Positions 33,603-43,954 of a stretch of DNA of 64,000 nucleotides are shown here, piece by piece. Every line of letters begins with the position of its first letter. The first letter of the stretch is position 1. The position numbers and the translations under genes are program-made. Source of the stretch: Jaminaea rosea (taxonomy: Eukaryota > Basidiomycota > Exobasidiomycetes > Microstromatales); contig NW_020289982.1 in assembly GCF_003144245.1 (NCBI RefSeq), positions 558,001 through 622,000 of the forward strand, read 5' to 3'. The notes under the pieces are model-generated. The model saw only the letters and a program-made list of their open reading frames with translations. It did no database searches and had not been told where the DNA came from.

Positions 33603-34956
33603 ATGAATAAGATCTCCAGCACCATCTCATCGTACATCCAATCTCTCGACTCGGAGCTTCGCGAGTTCAGTCTGAAGATGCATGCCCGACCTGAAGTGGC
33701 ATGGGAGGAGCGCAAGACGCACGACTTGTTCATTGACTTCTTCAAGGAGAAGCACAAGGAGTGGAAGATCACCCCTCACTTTGGAATGGAGACGGCTTTC
33801 AAGATGGAGTTTGAACATCTGCCCAAGGGATACAGGATGAAGAAGGGCGAGAAGCTGCCTACGATTGGATTCAATTCGGAGCTGGACGCCTTGCCTGGGA
33901 TTGGGCACGCTTGTGGACATGTGAGTGCGACAAAGCAGCGATCGAGATGAGATTTGGCGCTGACTTGCCCCCGCTGCGGCGCTTGCAGAACCTCATCGCC
34001 ATTGGCGGGATTGCTGCATCCCTCGCTGTTGCCGCGGCGCTGGTCAAGCACGACATCCCTGGCAAGGTGATTCTCCTCGGGACGCCGGCAGAGGAGGGTG
34101 AGTGAGAAGACTGCCCAGTCCTGGATCGACGGACGCTAACACCGACTTTCTCGCCTGCTCGCTCGCAGTTGGAGGCGGCAAAATCGCTCTCCTTGACAAA
34201 GGAGCATACAAGGACATGGATGCGTGCGCGATGATCCACCCGGCCCCGCTCTCGACCATCGGCTCTATGCTCGCCGTCGTCACCCTTGAGGTGACGTACA
34301 CTGGCCGTACATCTCACGCAGGGGCTGCTCCCTTCGAAGGTATCAATGCGCAGGACGCCGCCGTCCTCGCCTATAACAACATCGCTGTCTTGCGCCAGCA
34401 ACTCGAGCCTACGACACGCACTCATGGCATTATTCAGGGCCAGAACTGGGCTGCTAATGTGATCCCAGGCAAGAGCAAGGTGCTCTGGATGATTCGATCT
34501 ACCGACATCAAGAAGCTCAAGGACGTACGCGATCGAGTGAGGAACTGCTTTGAGGCAGCGGGGCTGGCCACGGGCTGTAAGGTGGAGATTGATGAGAAGC
34601 CGGCGTATGCGGATCTGCGCAACCAAGCCAGCATGGCGGCAGACTATGCGCAGTACATGAAGGAAGAGTACGACGAGACGTACGCTACCGACTCGTGGGC
34701 AGCCTCCACCGACTTTGGTAACGTCACCTACGCCCTGCCTGCTATCCACCCCATTTACGCCATCCCAGTCAAGGACCCAAAGACGGAGGGGAACCATACA
34801 GTGGGCTTTACAGCTGCAGCGAAGACGCCTGAGGCGCATAAGCTGACGTTGAAGGCCGCAGAAGGCATTGCGATCATTGGGGCGAGGGTCGTGGTTGAAG
34901 GCGAGTACCGGGAAAGGGTGAGGAAAGAGTGGGAGGAGTGGAAGAGCAAGCAGTAA
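33603..34956 (+). CDS. M20-family metallo-amidohydrolase (PM20D2/aminoacylase-like)
   Basis: Exons 33603-33920, 33989-34097 and 34169-34956 (introns 68 and 71 nt) encode 404 residues. Zinc-site motifs are assembled across the introns: ELDALPGIGHACGHN over intron 1, LLGTPAEEVGGGKI over intron 2, then CAMIHPAP. The dimerisation-domain signature TYTGRTSHAGAAPFEGINA and the late NHTVGFTAAA follow the family. This matches the PM20D2-like and AbgB-like amidohydrolases, which split amino-acid conjugates or dipeptides in the cytosol. No signal peptide is seen with the start at 33603 (context CACA before ATG). An ATG at 33384 in the same frame would add 73 residues of low-complexity sequence, so the start is not settled. 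It is convergent with the bL36m gene (96 bp). Confidence 0.88.
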
Positions 34957-35052
34957 GGGCGTGGAGACGCCGTTGATTTTGTCGAATCGAAGACATATTG
35001 TACAATTGTATGTATGCGAGAAGTGCATGGGAGGTCTGCTGGTCGTCTATGC

Positions 35053-35427
35053 TCATCCTTGACGCTGCTTGTGCTTAGGGTTGGACTTGCAGATGACCAT
35101 GAGTCTGCCTTTTCCTGATTAGAGGGGCGAAGGAGGCGGGAGAAGTCAGCTGGCGCGCAATTGCGTACCTGGTTCCATGCATTGCTCGTACTCACTCCTG
35201 ACGACGGAGCAATCATTGCACATCTTCTTGATGGCAGATCGAACCTTCATGCCTCGAGCCTGGTCGAGGATGGACGAGGATGAAGCTGAAGTGCGCTGCG
35301 CTGAGGGGTTGACGAGGAGGGATGGACGAGAGACCCTTGATGACATTGTCCTGACCGCGGCGAAAGCTGAGGGCATGGTGTTGACCGCTGAGCGTAGCGC
35401 CCATGGACGAAGGAGGAGGCTAGCCAT
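35053..35427 (-). CDS. RTC6: Mitochondrial ribosomal protein bL36m
   Basis: This is the small zinc-binding protein of the large mitochondrial ribosomal subunit. Exons 35427-35196 and 35114-35053 (81-nt intron, gtgagt...cag) encode 97 residues. The first ~55 residues are an Arg/Ser/Ala-rich presequence. The mature part is the complete bacterial-type L36 domain: MKVRSAIKKMCNDCSVVRR is completed across the intron by KGRLMVICKSNPKHKQRQG. The zinc ligands are the two Cys of MCNDC, the Cys of VICKS and the His of PKHKQ. Without the splice the domain is cut after its first half, so the intron is certain in practice. Its start is 187 bp from the divergent Mak11 gene. Confidence 0.95.
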
Positions 35428-35614
35428 GGTTGGTCGGTGGTGAGATGAGAAGATGAGAAGAGGGATGATGCATGCGCCCGTCTCCGAGCGGAGAGACACG
35501 CGCGGGCGGACTGGCGGACCGAAGTCGAGAATTTTGGCTGCAAGAAGCAACTTGATGAGCAACGTCGCCTTTGCTTCCTTCCTTTCAACGTCACTCTCTC
35601 AGCCGTCGCACAAC

Positions 35615-37576
35615 ATGGCACCATCCCTATCTAAGAAGCGCCAAAAAGAGGCAGCCTCGGCATCGAAGCCAGCGCTCGTCTTCAGAAAGAGCGCCAAAAG
35701 AGCAAAGACGGAGGCGGATGCTCCTGCACCTCCGGCTAAGAAGTCGAAGCCGACGCCAACGCCCCCGCCTACCAAGAAGGCCGCGCAGCCAGCACAGCCT
35801 GCGAAGCCGCTCAAGAGTGCAATGAAGAAGCCGTCACCTCGACAAGAGTCCGTTAAGAAGGCAGCTGCAGGCTCACGTCCGCCACCTCCCGCTGTCAAAA
35901 GGGCGGACGCCAAAGGAAAGGGTAAGGCTCCTGCCCCTTCCTCAGCCGCTGCTCCTCGCTCGTCCAGCACCAAGCCTGCTCCTGCTATCATGCCCACGAC
36001 TACCTGGATTCAGCCTCCCTCTCCACTTCCCTCAATGCGCATCATCGCTGGCTCTTACGAGCGCCTCCTCTATGGCCTGCAAGCGGATGTGCAGCCCAGC
36101 TCTACGCCCTCTTCGCTACAACTTGCTCTCAAGCCAATCTTCCAATTCACAGCCCACCCGTCCAGCATCAAGTGTCTCGCTACGGCGGGCCCTCACGCTA
36201 AGTGGCTGGTAACAGCAGGGGCGGACGAGTTGATCAAGATTTGGGACTTGCGCCGAAAGAAGGAGGTGGGCTCCCTCTCCGGCGCTGAGTCCTTCGGCCC
36301 TCCGATGAGCCTCTCTTTCCCTCTTCCTTCTCACCTGCTTTTGAGCGCAGAAGGGGTCATTCTGCTCTACCGTACGCGTGACTGGGCGCTGCTACACACA
36401 TTCAAGGGCCACACAGGTCGGGTAAACTTCGTCTCCACGCACCCATCTGCCAAGCTGGCCCTCTCGGGCGGCCAAGACGGCGTACTGCGTGCGTGGGACC
36501 TGACGCGGGGAAAGAACCTGGGAGGTACAAAGATGGGCATGGATACCGGAGGGGAGATGGAACAGCTGCGCTGGTTCGGAGGAGGCGGAAGAGGGGACTT
36601 CTTTGCCTTGCTGGGCAGGACGGTCGTAAGGATCTTCAGGAGGAACATGAATGAAGTGGCAAGGATCGGCGCTGGAACTACGACCGGCACCAGGTTGAAC
36701 GATATTGCAGTCTGGGATCTGAGCAGTCACCTGAACAAGGAGATGGAAGGGTTCGAGAGGCTCAAGGACCTCACCTTGATCCTGGTGGCAAGGGAGGACA
36801 AGAAGGTTGGCGTGTACCTCTTCGACAAGAAGAGGTTCGACGAGCTGGACAGGAAGGATGCGGAGAGGGAGGAGCAAGACGAGGAGGAAGACGGAGAGGA
36901 CGACGATGACGATGACGATGACGACGTCGACGAGTCGGAGCGCACCCTCCAATCCATCGCCACTCTGGAGGGTCACTCAAGTCGCGTCAAGTCTTTGGCC
37001 ATGCAGCCCCTCTCTCTACATCAAAAGGATGACGAACCCTCTTCAGCGTGGGTGCTCACTGCCACGACCATCTCTTCCGATGGACAAGTACGCATCTTCA
37101 ACCTCGATGCCATCACCCAGCTAGTCAGAGACGACCCGTCTACGTTCGCAGAAAAGGAGCTAGCTCTTCAGCCGTGCGCATCGTACGACACCAAAGGGGC
37201 GCGACTCACCACTCTCAGCGTCGTGGGCGGGGATGGGGCCCTTCCGCAGGGTCAGGCCGACAATGACGAGGAGGAGGATAGCGAGGATGATAAGGACGCA
37301 GCAAGGGGTGGCGCCGCGTCTGAGAGCGAATTCGAGTCTGAGTTCGAAGGCGACGCAGACGATAACGACGAGGCTGAGCTGAAGCGCCTCGAGGAGGTGG
37401 TGAGAAAGGCACAAAAGGCCGGCATTGATTTGGATGAGCTGGTCAGGATGGCTGGGGAGAGTGGTGAGGAGGGCAGCGATGGAGATGATGACATGGACGG
37501 CGAGGTGATCGGACTAGAGGGCGAGGAACAGGATGGGGATGACAGTGGTGATGAGGGCGAGGTGGAAAGTGATTGA
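35615..37576 (+). CDS. MAK11: WD40 ribosome-biogenesis protein Mak11/PAK1IP1-like
   Basis: A single exon encodes 653 residues. Residues 1-130 are Lys/Ala/Pro-rich and probably disordered with nuclear or nucleolar localisation signals. A beta-propeller follows: MRIIAGSYERLLYGL, FTAHPSSIKCLATAG, WLVTAGADELIKIWDLRRKKEVGSL, LLHTFKGHTGRVNFVSTHPSAKLALSGGQDGVLRAWDL, then GAGTTTGTRLNDIAVWD. This run is typical of Mak11 and human PAK1IP1, needed for 60S subunit maturation. A long acidic insertion (about 420-450, Glu/Asp runs) splits the last blades, and the C-terminus is another acidic tail. Yeast Mak11 is 468 residues, so the extra length is all low-complexity. It ends 30 bp from the convergent gluconokinase gene. 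Confidence 0.88.
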   Translation: MAPSLSKKRQKEAASASKPALVFRKSAKRAKTEADAPAPPAKKSKPTPTPPPTKKAAQPAQPAKPLKSAMKKPSPRQESVKKAAAGSRPPPPAVKRADAKGKGKAPAPSSAAAPRSSSTKPAPAIMPTTTWIQPPSPLPSMRIIAGSYERLLYGLQADVQPSSTPSSLQLALKPIFQFTAHPSSIKCLATAGPHAKWLVTAGADELIKIWDLRRKKEVGSLSGAESFGPPMSLSFPLPSHLLLSAEGVILLYRTRDWALLHTFKGHTGRVNFVSTHPSAKLALSGGQDGVLRAWDLTRGKNLGGTKMGMDTGGEMEQLRWFGGGGRGDFFALLGRTVVRIFRRNMNEVARIGAGTTTGTRLNDIAVWDLSSHLNKEMEGFERLKDLTLILVAREDKKVGVYLFDKKRFDELDRKDAEREEQDEEEDGEDDDDDDDDDVDESERTLQSIATLEGHSSRVKSLAMQPLSLHQKDDEPSSAWVLTATTISSDGQVRIFNLDAITQLVRDDPSTFAEKELALQPCASYDTKGARLTTLSVVGGDGALPQGQADNDEEEDSEDDKDAARGGAASESEFESEFEGDADDNDEAELKRLEEVVRKAQKAGIDLDELVRMAGESGEEGSDGDDDMDGEVIGLEGEEQDGDDSGDEGEVESD

Positions 37577-37606
37577 GATTGTTTCAATTAGATATCAGCA
37601 CTTTAA

Positions 37607-38489
37607 CTACGATTTCACCAAGCCAAGCTCTTTCCTTAGCCGCATCGCCGCTCGGCTCTCGACCTCTTCCCTACCTCCATCCTGCACCACGATCACCCCT
37701 TCCTCGCTGCCCTCCACCGGCTTTTCCAGCGTCTCCAGCTGACTTTTCAGCATCTCCTCCTTCATGAAGTGGCCCTTGCGTTCGTGCATTCGACGGAGGA
37801 GCTCGGTGGGGCTGACATCTACGTAGAGGTGGAGAGTGCGCAGTCCTGAGGCTGGAAGAGGAGGAGACGTAGGGGAAAGAGTGGAATGTGACCCACGAAG
37901 AAGGTCGCGATAAGAGCGCTTGAGGGAGGAGCAGGCAATGATCATCGCGGGTGGGCGATGCTGCGAGGGGGACGCTGCTGGCGCTGAGCTGGACGGCCCC
38001 GAATGGTCCTCTTCATCTTTGGCTTGCCTGACCGACTCTGCTACGTCTTCCTTGACGCTAGGGTGCGGCTCATGTCGCGAGGTCTCGAACACCTCAGCCA
38101 ATCGCTTCTGCTCGGCGCTTGTTTCGACTGGCGGGTTCTCCCCTTGTCTCTCCTTTGCACCACCATCGCCCAGCAACGTCTCTATCGCGGTCTCCCTAAT
38201 TCTCTTTAGCCACGGCTCCCGATCATTGTCGTTGAGCGGATGGCCTGAAGCCATCTTGGCAACGTTGGCGGGCGGATGGAGGTCATCCCCATCAATGAAG
38301 GGGATGCCGAGCGCGGAGGAGAGGGAAGCCCCGAGGGTCGACTTGCCGCTGCCTGATGTGCCCTGGCGAAGGCGAGGAGGCGCAGATAGATCAGCGTGCC
38401 TAGATGCCAGGCGCTCAGAATGAGATAATGCTCACCATCACAATGATCAGCGTGGCTGGCGCCGCATCGGATATCATTATCGGCGCCAT
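37607..38489 (-). CDS. Gluconokinase (GntK type)
   Basis: This enzyme phosphorylates gluconate to 6-phosphogluconate for the pentose phosphate pathway. Exons 38489-38436 and 38362-37607 (73-nt intron, gtgagc...cag) encode 269 residues. Joining them restores LIIVMGTSGSGKSTLGASL, with the P-loop at 19-27, followed by IPFIDGDDLHPPANVAKMASGHPLNDNDREPWL, the gluconate-binding signature. Later come ACSSLKRSYRDLLRG and the C-terminal HFMKEEMLKSQLETLE-like motif. The usual length is 175-200; the excess is a disordered insertion (about residues 75-140) rich in Glu, Ser and Pro, between the substrate loop and the CSALKxxYR helix. It shares a 231-bp divergent promoter with the metallophosphoesterase gene. 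Confidence 0.92.
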
Positions 38490-38720
38490 CGGGGAGGTGT
38501 TGGTTGGGGAGTCAGGAAGCGGCACCGTGTGTTGGGCGGTCCGAAGGAAGGAAAAACGGCGTGGCTCGAGCGCGACGCCCCCACTTGATTTGTGCTCTCG
38601 TCCCGACTTCGCGCCATCTTCCCATCTTCCCACGCCCACTCCGTGCAACGCCGATGCCGATGAGCGGCGAGGTTTGTTGAGCCTGGCTGATCAGCAGCAG
38701 CGCTGAGTCTTTTTCTGACG

Positions 38721-40682
38721 ATGGCCAGTAGATGGACATGGCGACGCTCGAGCCTTCTACTGGCATGGCTCATCGCTCTCCTCTTGCCGCTTCTCCTTGT
38801 CCTCAAGTCTTACTGGGCTCCTCTCGAGCATGTCCGCAGACTCCAGCCAGCGCGCCGACTTCCCAAGCTCAACCAGACAATCCGAGCTCTGGAATGGGGC
38901 CAAGTGCAGTTTCTCCACACGACCGATATCCACGGTCACTTGGCAGCGCATCACTCCCCTCTCCCACCCTCGACCTCATTCTCAGCAGACTGGGCGGATT
39001 GGGTCGCCTTCGTTGAGCTGATGCGCCGCAAAGCCACGGAGGAGGGGAGGGACCTCGTGGTCGTCGACACGGGAGACCTGGTGACCGGGCATGGCCTTTC
39101 AGACGCTACAAAGCCCAAGGGACGAGTGTCAAATGAGCTGGTGGGCATGGCAGGCTACGACGTGCTGACGATTGGGAATCATGAGTTGCTTGACGCGGAG
39201 GGCTTTGCGGATCTTCGTGAGCGCTTCGTGCCCCAATGCAATGGACGCTACCTCACGAGCAATGTCGATTTCTTCGACCCAAAGAAAGGGCAGTGGAGAC
39301 CAGTAGGGGAAAGATGGACCTCGTTCCTCCTGCCGGCTACGAGAAGGCGTATCACGGCACTGGGCCTCGTCTTCGACTTTCAGCCGCCAGTAGGGAACGT
39401 CTCTGTTCTTGAACCGGAGCTAACCTTCCGACAGGAGTGGCTCATCGAGCTGATGGCATCCCCTGAGGCGCAGCAAACGGACATCTGGCTCCTCGCTGGG
39501 CACATGCCGCTGGATCATGACGCCGAGGACCACTGGGACGCTGTCGTTGCGGGGCTACGAGCCCATATCGGCCCTAATAAGCCAATCGTGGCGCTTGGTG
39601 GACACACGCACGTGCGAGACTGTAGGCGCTACGATAAGAACAGCATGTTGCTCCAGTCGGGTCGATTTCACGAGACGGCAGGGTGGCTCAGTCTAGACTG
39701 GGACGGCGAAGAGCAGCCGACCTTCTCGAGGCGGTACATCGACTTGAATCCACTCAACCTGGCGCATCACCTGGGCAAGCCACTCACGTCCAAGCTGTTC
39801 GCGACGCCCAAGGCCAATGCGATTCGACGACTGCTGCGCAATGCCTTTTCGCATCTCGAGCTGGACATCGTACACGGTCATGCTCCGAGGGATTATTATC
39901 TGGAGCGATACCCGGCCAGTGATACGAGGAGCATTCTCAATGCCACGACAAGCGCACTGAATCACATCTTTGCGCAGCCTCCGGAACAAGGTAAGCGACT
40001 CGTCGTCCTCAACAGCGGGAGTCTACGCAGCGATCTGCGCGAGGGACCCTTCACAACGGGGGACCAGTACATCGTGTCGCCCTTTTCGGACTCCTTCTGG
40101 GTTGTACCGAGAGTGCCGTGGCGGATGGCGAGGCTGCTTGTCGAGCACCTCAACGGGGTGGCGACGCCCTCTGGTGGGGCGGAGGAGGTGATACATCATC
40201 GATCCGAAGAGAATGACGGCAGCAAGCAAGGAGCGCTAGCTGAACCTGGCTACGTGACGCAAGATCGGTGTGGACCAGGGGGTGATTGGTCGACCGATGG
40301 CGACGACGCAATCCATGCGCCGATCCCAGTTGTGCCGTTTGAGCCAGCCTACCTGTCCACTGCGACATTCACGGGCGAGGTCGAAGGGGAGGTCATTGTC
40401 GACGTTATCACCGTCCGCTACTTGCTGCCTCGCGTCGTGGACGCGCTTCGAGCTCTCGATCCCGCATGGTCTTCCGCTCACCACGAACCCTACGTCTACC
40501 ATGACGAGCAAGGGCAGGAATTCAAGACGCGGGATCTCTGGAAGAGGTACGCCGAACGCTTCTGGAATGGGCCAGAGGAGGGGCAGCAAAACGACCAATG
40601 GTGGAAGGCAAGGTGGGATGAGCTTCAGCGCCAGGCCGAAGCGGAGGGACACGAACTGTACGAGGTTGACGAAGGCATATAG
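38721..40682 (+). CDS. Membrane-anchored metallophosphoesterase (5'-nucleotidase family)
   Basis: A single exon encodes 653 residues. An N-terminal signal anchor (about 10-30, LLLAWLIALLLPLLLVL) is followed by a calcineurin-like phosphoesterase domain with all metal motifs in order: HTTDIHGH, DTGDLVTGHG, GNHE, LLAGHMPLDHD and GGHTHVRD. A 5'-nucleotidase-type C-terminal domain follows (LNSGSLRSDLREGPFT, QYIVSPFSDSFWV). The layout resembles yeast YHR202W, a vacuolar protein of unclear substrate. The catalytic domain is probably lumenal or extracellular. It ends 22 bp from the convergent glutathione transferase gene, so the 3' UTRs almost certainly overlap. Confidence 0.87.
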   Translation: MASRWTWRRSSLLLAWLIALLLPLLLVLKSYWAPLEHVRRLQPARRLPKLNQTIRALEWGQVQFLHTTDIHGHLAAHHSPLPPSTSFSADWADWVAFVELMRRKATEEGRDLVVVDTGDLVTGHGLSDATKPKGRVSNELVGMAGYDVLTIGNHELLDAEGFADLRERFVPQCNGRYLTSNVDFFDPKKGQWRPVGERWTSFLLPATRRRITALGLVFDFQPPVGNVSVLEPELTFRQEWLIELMASPEAQQTDIWLLAGHMPLDHDAEDHWDAVVAGLRAHIGPNKPIVALGGHTHVRDCRRYDKNSMLLQSGRFHETAGWLSLDWDGEEQPTFSRRYIDLNPLNLAHHLGKPLTSKLFATPKANAIRRLLRNAFSHLELDIVHGHAPRDYYLERYPASDTRSILNATTSALNHIFAQPPEQGKRLVVLNSGSLRSDLREGPFTTGDQYIVSPFSDSFWVVPRVPWRMARLLVEHLNGVATPSGGAEEVIHHRSEENDGSKQGALAEPGYVTQDRCGPGGDWSTDGDDAIHAPIPVVPFEPAYLSTATFTGEVEGEVIVDVITVRYLLPRVVDALRALDPAWSSAHHEPYVYHDEQGQEFKTRDLWKRYAERFWNGPEEGQQNDQWWKARWDELQRQAEAEGHELYEVDEGI

Positions 40683-40704
40683 ACAATAGACGATTCGTGC
40701 GACA

Positions 40705-41758
40705 TTAAGGGAGGCCGCCTGCAGAACACAAAGCGTGAGGTTAGCCGTGCCGCTCTGCTGAGACTCTCGCCTCCCGTGTACTCACGTCCTGAGTTGATGG
40801 CATTAGCCACTTGACTCGTGTTTGGCCTATTCTCAGCATATCGCGCATACGAGTCAAGGTAGAGATCCTCCGTACTCGTGGTAGCCTTGAAAGCCGGATG
40901 AGCAAAGATGGCCTGCGCCCACTTGTCGTATCGCGACCCCGGTGGGAACAACTCTGAGGACTGCAAGTCGAGCGAGCGATAGTGTTGCAGCACATTTGTT
41001 GCTCTGAAGACCCAAGGGGCCACCATGACGTCGACCCAACCCAACTCTTTGCGCCCAGCGTAGAAGGGTCCGCCGGCTGCTCCCTCGCTGCGATCGGCCT
41101 CTTCCAGTCGGTCTTGAAGCCATCGCAGCTCGTCTGTAAACTCTTTTCCGTACTCGACTTGCTTGTCTGCCTCCTGCGCTTGGAGGAAGCGATAAAAGGA
41201 CGGGATGAGTTTTCCGTTGAGGTGGTGCGAGACTAGTCGAGCCTGGGCTCGTGCGTAGACATTGGCCTCACTCCCGTCCATGGGTGGCAGGAGACGCTTG
41301 CTTGGCGACTTTGCATCCTCGACGTATCGCTCGTGCAGGTATTCCATGATGACCGTGCTCTCCCCTAAGCCTTGCACTTTCCCACTCTTCTGATCTTCCA
41401 GTCGCAGACTTGGCACGAGCCCTTTGGCATTAACCTCGAGGAGGATCTGCGGCTTTTCGTAAGGGTCTACTTCGACATAGCGGTAGGGAATGCCGAGGTA
41501 CTCGAGGGTGATCCATGCGCGGTGTACAAAGGGACAGAAGGCTGCGCCGAAGATTGTGAGGCCATTGGAGGGGAGGGTGGAGTGGGATTCAACGGTGCTG
41601 AGCGCTTGGCCGGTGCAGGCGCGGTGATACCCTGCGCTTGATTTGGCGGGGGCTGACATGGTTGCAAAGGGGCGTGTAGTGGCTGCGGCGATCGTCAGCC
41701 CGTGGGTGTGGCGAGGTAGCTTGCTTCTGTACGTGCTTCTGGAGGTGTTGAGGAGCAT
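40705..41758 (-). CDS. Omega-type glutathione S-transferase
   Basis: Exons 41758-40786 and 40718-40705 encode 328 residues. The last exon is only 14 nt and completes the tail as NSGRGLP; a 67-nt intron (gtgagt...cag) precedes it. The thioredoxin-like domain has FGAAFCPFVHRAWITLEYLGIPY with an active-site cysteine, as in omega-class enzymes, then VNAKGLVPSLR and GESTVIMEYLHE. The helical domain follows with FYRFLQAQ and LGWVDVMVAPW. Starting at 41758 gives an N-terminus rich in Arg, Ser and Thr that looks like a mitochondrial presequence; a second in-frame ATG at 41659 would give a 295-residue cytosolic form. Which is used is open. Omega enzymes act as thioltransferases and deglutathionylases. 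Confidence 0.88.
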
Positions 41759-42219
41759 TGCCAAGATGTCAAGCTCAACCTCCACATGAGGAGCGCCATT
41801 GCCGCCACGCCGTCCCTCGCTGCCGCCAACCGTGAGATGCCTACGGCTTAGCCGGCGGCGCGGACTATTCGCTGCGACTGTACTTGTGGCCTCCCGGCAT
41901 CTTGGTCTCTGGGCCAGCCTCATCCCTCGCTCGTCAAGACATTCAGTACTTCTTCCGGTCATGTGATGCAAGCTTGTCCTGGTCAGAGACTGCACACACC
42001 GCCCGCTGTAAAGAAGCGCCAGGCTAGAGTGGACTAGCGTTGGATCAAAGTCGTCATGTCGCGTTGAGTGGCCAGCCGCCGGGCGGGTCGGCAGGTAGTC
42101 TAGCGATGTCTGGTTCGCTGCCGCACAGTCGAGGCGAGGCCAAAAGCCAGAGGAGAGTCACTCAGTCACTCGACGCTGACGCTCCTCCTTGTCTCTACAC
42201 CAACCACTAGATCGCCATC
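41759..42219. promoter_or_regulatory. Divergent intergenic region, GST / orphan membrane protein
   Basis: 461 bp between two divergent starts. A minus-strand open frame continues through it upstream of the glutathione transferase but has no family similarity. No named promoter element stands out. Confidence 0.4.
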
Positions 42220-43728
42220 ATGACAGCCATCGACATGACAGCGTCCTCAGCGTGGTCATTCACCCTCGCTGCTACCCCAGCACTACTCAGCTATATCTTC
42301 GTAGCTCGAGTATCATGGGGCACGGCTGCTCGCGTATGGCACCTCCGCCGTATCGCCTTCATCTACGACGCTCAGCGACCCTTTGAGGCTACTGATCAGC
42401 AAGAGGCTGAGGATGTTGAACAGACCAAGAGTACAATGAAGCAGAAGCTGGCATTCTGTGCTATTTTCATGGCTGCCATCTTGGGCTACTTCCTAGTTGT
42501 ATTCGCGGCAATTCAGGGGAAACCTTTTGAGGCCCAACCTCTCAACATCTTGGTCCAGGCCATACCCTACCTCGGTGCTGCCACCGCGTCGTACTACGCC
42601 TCACTCGGCACGTACAAGCTCAGCTACGTCAACTCGAATCCTTCACGAGCCCTCTGCCGCAAACAGCACAAGGGCAAGGGCGAGGACCTTCTGCAAGTCG
42701 TCAAGACAAATCACGCCGACGATGGCACAGACACGCCCCCTCCTCGCATTCGCGTGGCTTCTGCTGTCGTTGCAAGCATCGTGGGATTGCTACTAGCCAG
42801 CATCCCTTACGGACCCTTGCTAGACTACACCTTCTTTGCCGTCGGCACTTGGTGTGCCGCTACTACCAGTGGCTTGCAAACGGCCGTCGGCTTTGCCATG
42901 TCCCTAGCCTTGTCGACGAAGCGCCCCTTCCGAGCTCTCGTGGTGCTCGTCTGTGCCATCTACACGCTCGGACTTTGCATCTCTGCCGCCCTCATTTTCT
43001 CCGGAGGCGACGACGGTGGCTCAAAGTCACACTCTACCAAGGAAGATCTCGACCTCTTCGGCGCCCCGGCCTTCATGCACGTCTCCAGCCTCATCTTCGC
43101 TTTCCACTACTTACAGACGACCGGCCTACTTCTCACACTACTGGCCATTGGCGCCCGCTTCGACATCGCTGTCAAGGCAGCGCAGCACGGCCGAAAGACG
43201 TACAACATCAGTCGCGAGATGGCAACAAGCGTTCTCGAGGAGAGTCGCTCTCTCTGTCGCCCTGTCAAGGGTGCAGACGGCAAGTTTCGCATTCCCATCG
43301 TCACGACGTCATATGCGCAAGCTTGCCCTCATGGTAAGCCGATGACGCTAGCCGATTCGACCACCTTCCGCGCCGGCCTCATCGTCTCTGCCGTCGTCTT
43401 CCTCTTCAGCGTCCCTCTGCACGAGTCCTCTGTCAACGTCATGACCCCTTCCGACGGCCGTCTCTTGCTCCTGTGGAACGTACCCGCTATCGCTGCAACC
43501 CCCTTCGCGGTGATCGTTATGATGTGGTCGGCGAGGAAGGCGCCTTTGAGCTTGTGGGGCTACGCCGAGGACTGGTCCGCACCCAAGGTTCCCAAGGCGG
43601 ATGAGGTCGATGAGACTGCGGAGGTTGCGAATTTGCTGGGTGAGGCCGAGGCAGGACAGGGAGAAAAGGAGGGGATGTGGTTGAGGGAGGACTGGGATTG
43701 CGACGGAGAGTGGAGCGAGAAGTGGTAG
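42220..43728 (+). CDS. Orphan multi-pass membrane protein
   Basis: A single exon encodes 502 residues that I do not recognise. About nine hydrophobic segments are visible, near residues 11-33, 73-97, 108-130, 180-200, 208-232, 237-260, 287-310, 388-407 and 428-447. Between segments 7 and 8 lies a polar loop of about 75 residues (KAAQHGRKTYNISREM onward), and the last 50 residues are acidic (WLREDWDCDGEWSEKW at the end). There is no transporter signature, no GPCR motif and no cleavable signal. Composition and codon use match the neighbours. It might be a fungal lineage-specific receptor-like or channel-like protein, but no function can be claimed. Confidence 0.75.
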   Translation: MTAIDMTASSAWSFTLAATPALLSYIFVARVSWGTAARVWHLRRIAFIYDAQRPFEATDQQEAEDVEQTKSTMKQKLAFCAIFMAAILGYFLVVFAAIQGKPFEAQPLNILVQAIPYLGAATASYYASLGTYKLSYVNSNPSRALCRKQHKGKGEDLLQVVKTNHADDGTDTPPPRIRVASAVVASIVGLLLASIPYGPLLDYTFFAVGTWCAATTSGLQTAVGFAMSLALSTKRPFRALVVLVCAIYTLGLCISAALIFSGGDDGGSKSHSTKEDLDLFGAPAFMHVSSLIFAFHYLQTTGLLLTLLAIGARFDIAVKAAQHGRKTYNISREMATSVLEESRSLCRPVKGADGKFRIPIVTTSYAQACPHGKPMTLADSTTFRAGLIVSAVVFLFSVPLHESSVNVMTPSDGRLLLLWNVPAIAATPFAVIVMMWSARKAPLSLWGYAEDWSAPKVPKADEVDETAEVANLLGEAEAGQGEKEGMWLREDWDCDGEWSEKW

Positions 43729-43954
43729 ACGTGCGAGCGAGGATCTGAAGACGTCTTGGTGCTGATGTGGACTGCAATATACAATTGCTTCTCTTTCATT
43801 GCCGTGACACCGTACTCGTCGGAGTCGCGGCGCGCTTCATCCCCGCATTCACGCACCGTTTGAAACCCCGCTCTCGTCTCCACACATGCACGCTCGGGCA
43901 AAATCAAAGCTCAGCGCATCTTTACATCCAAACCACATCGATCCGCTACCCAAC

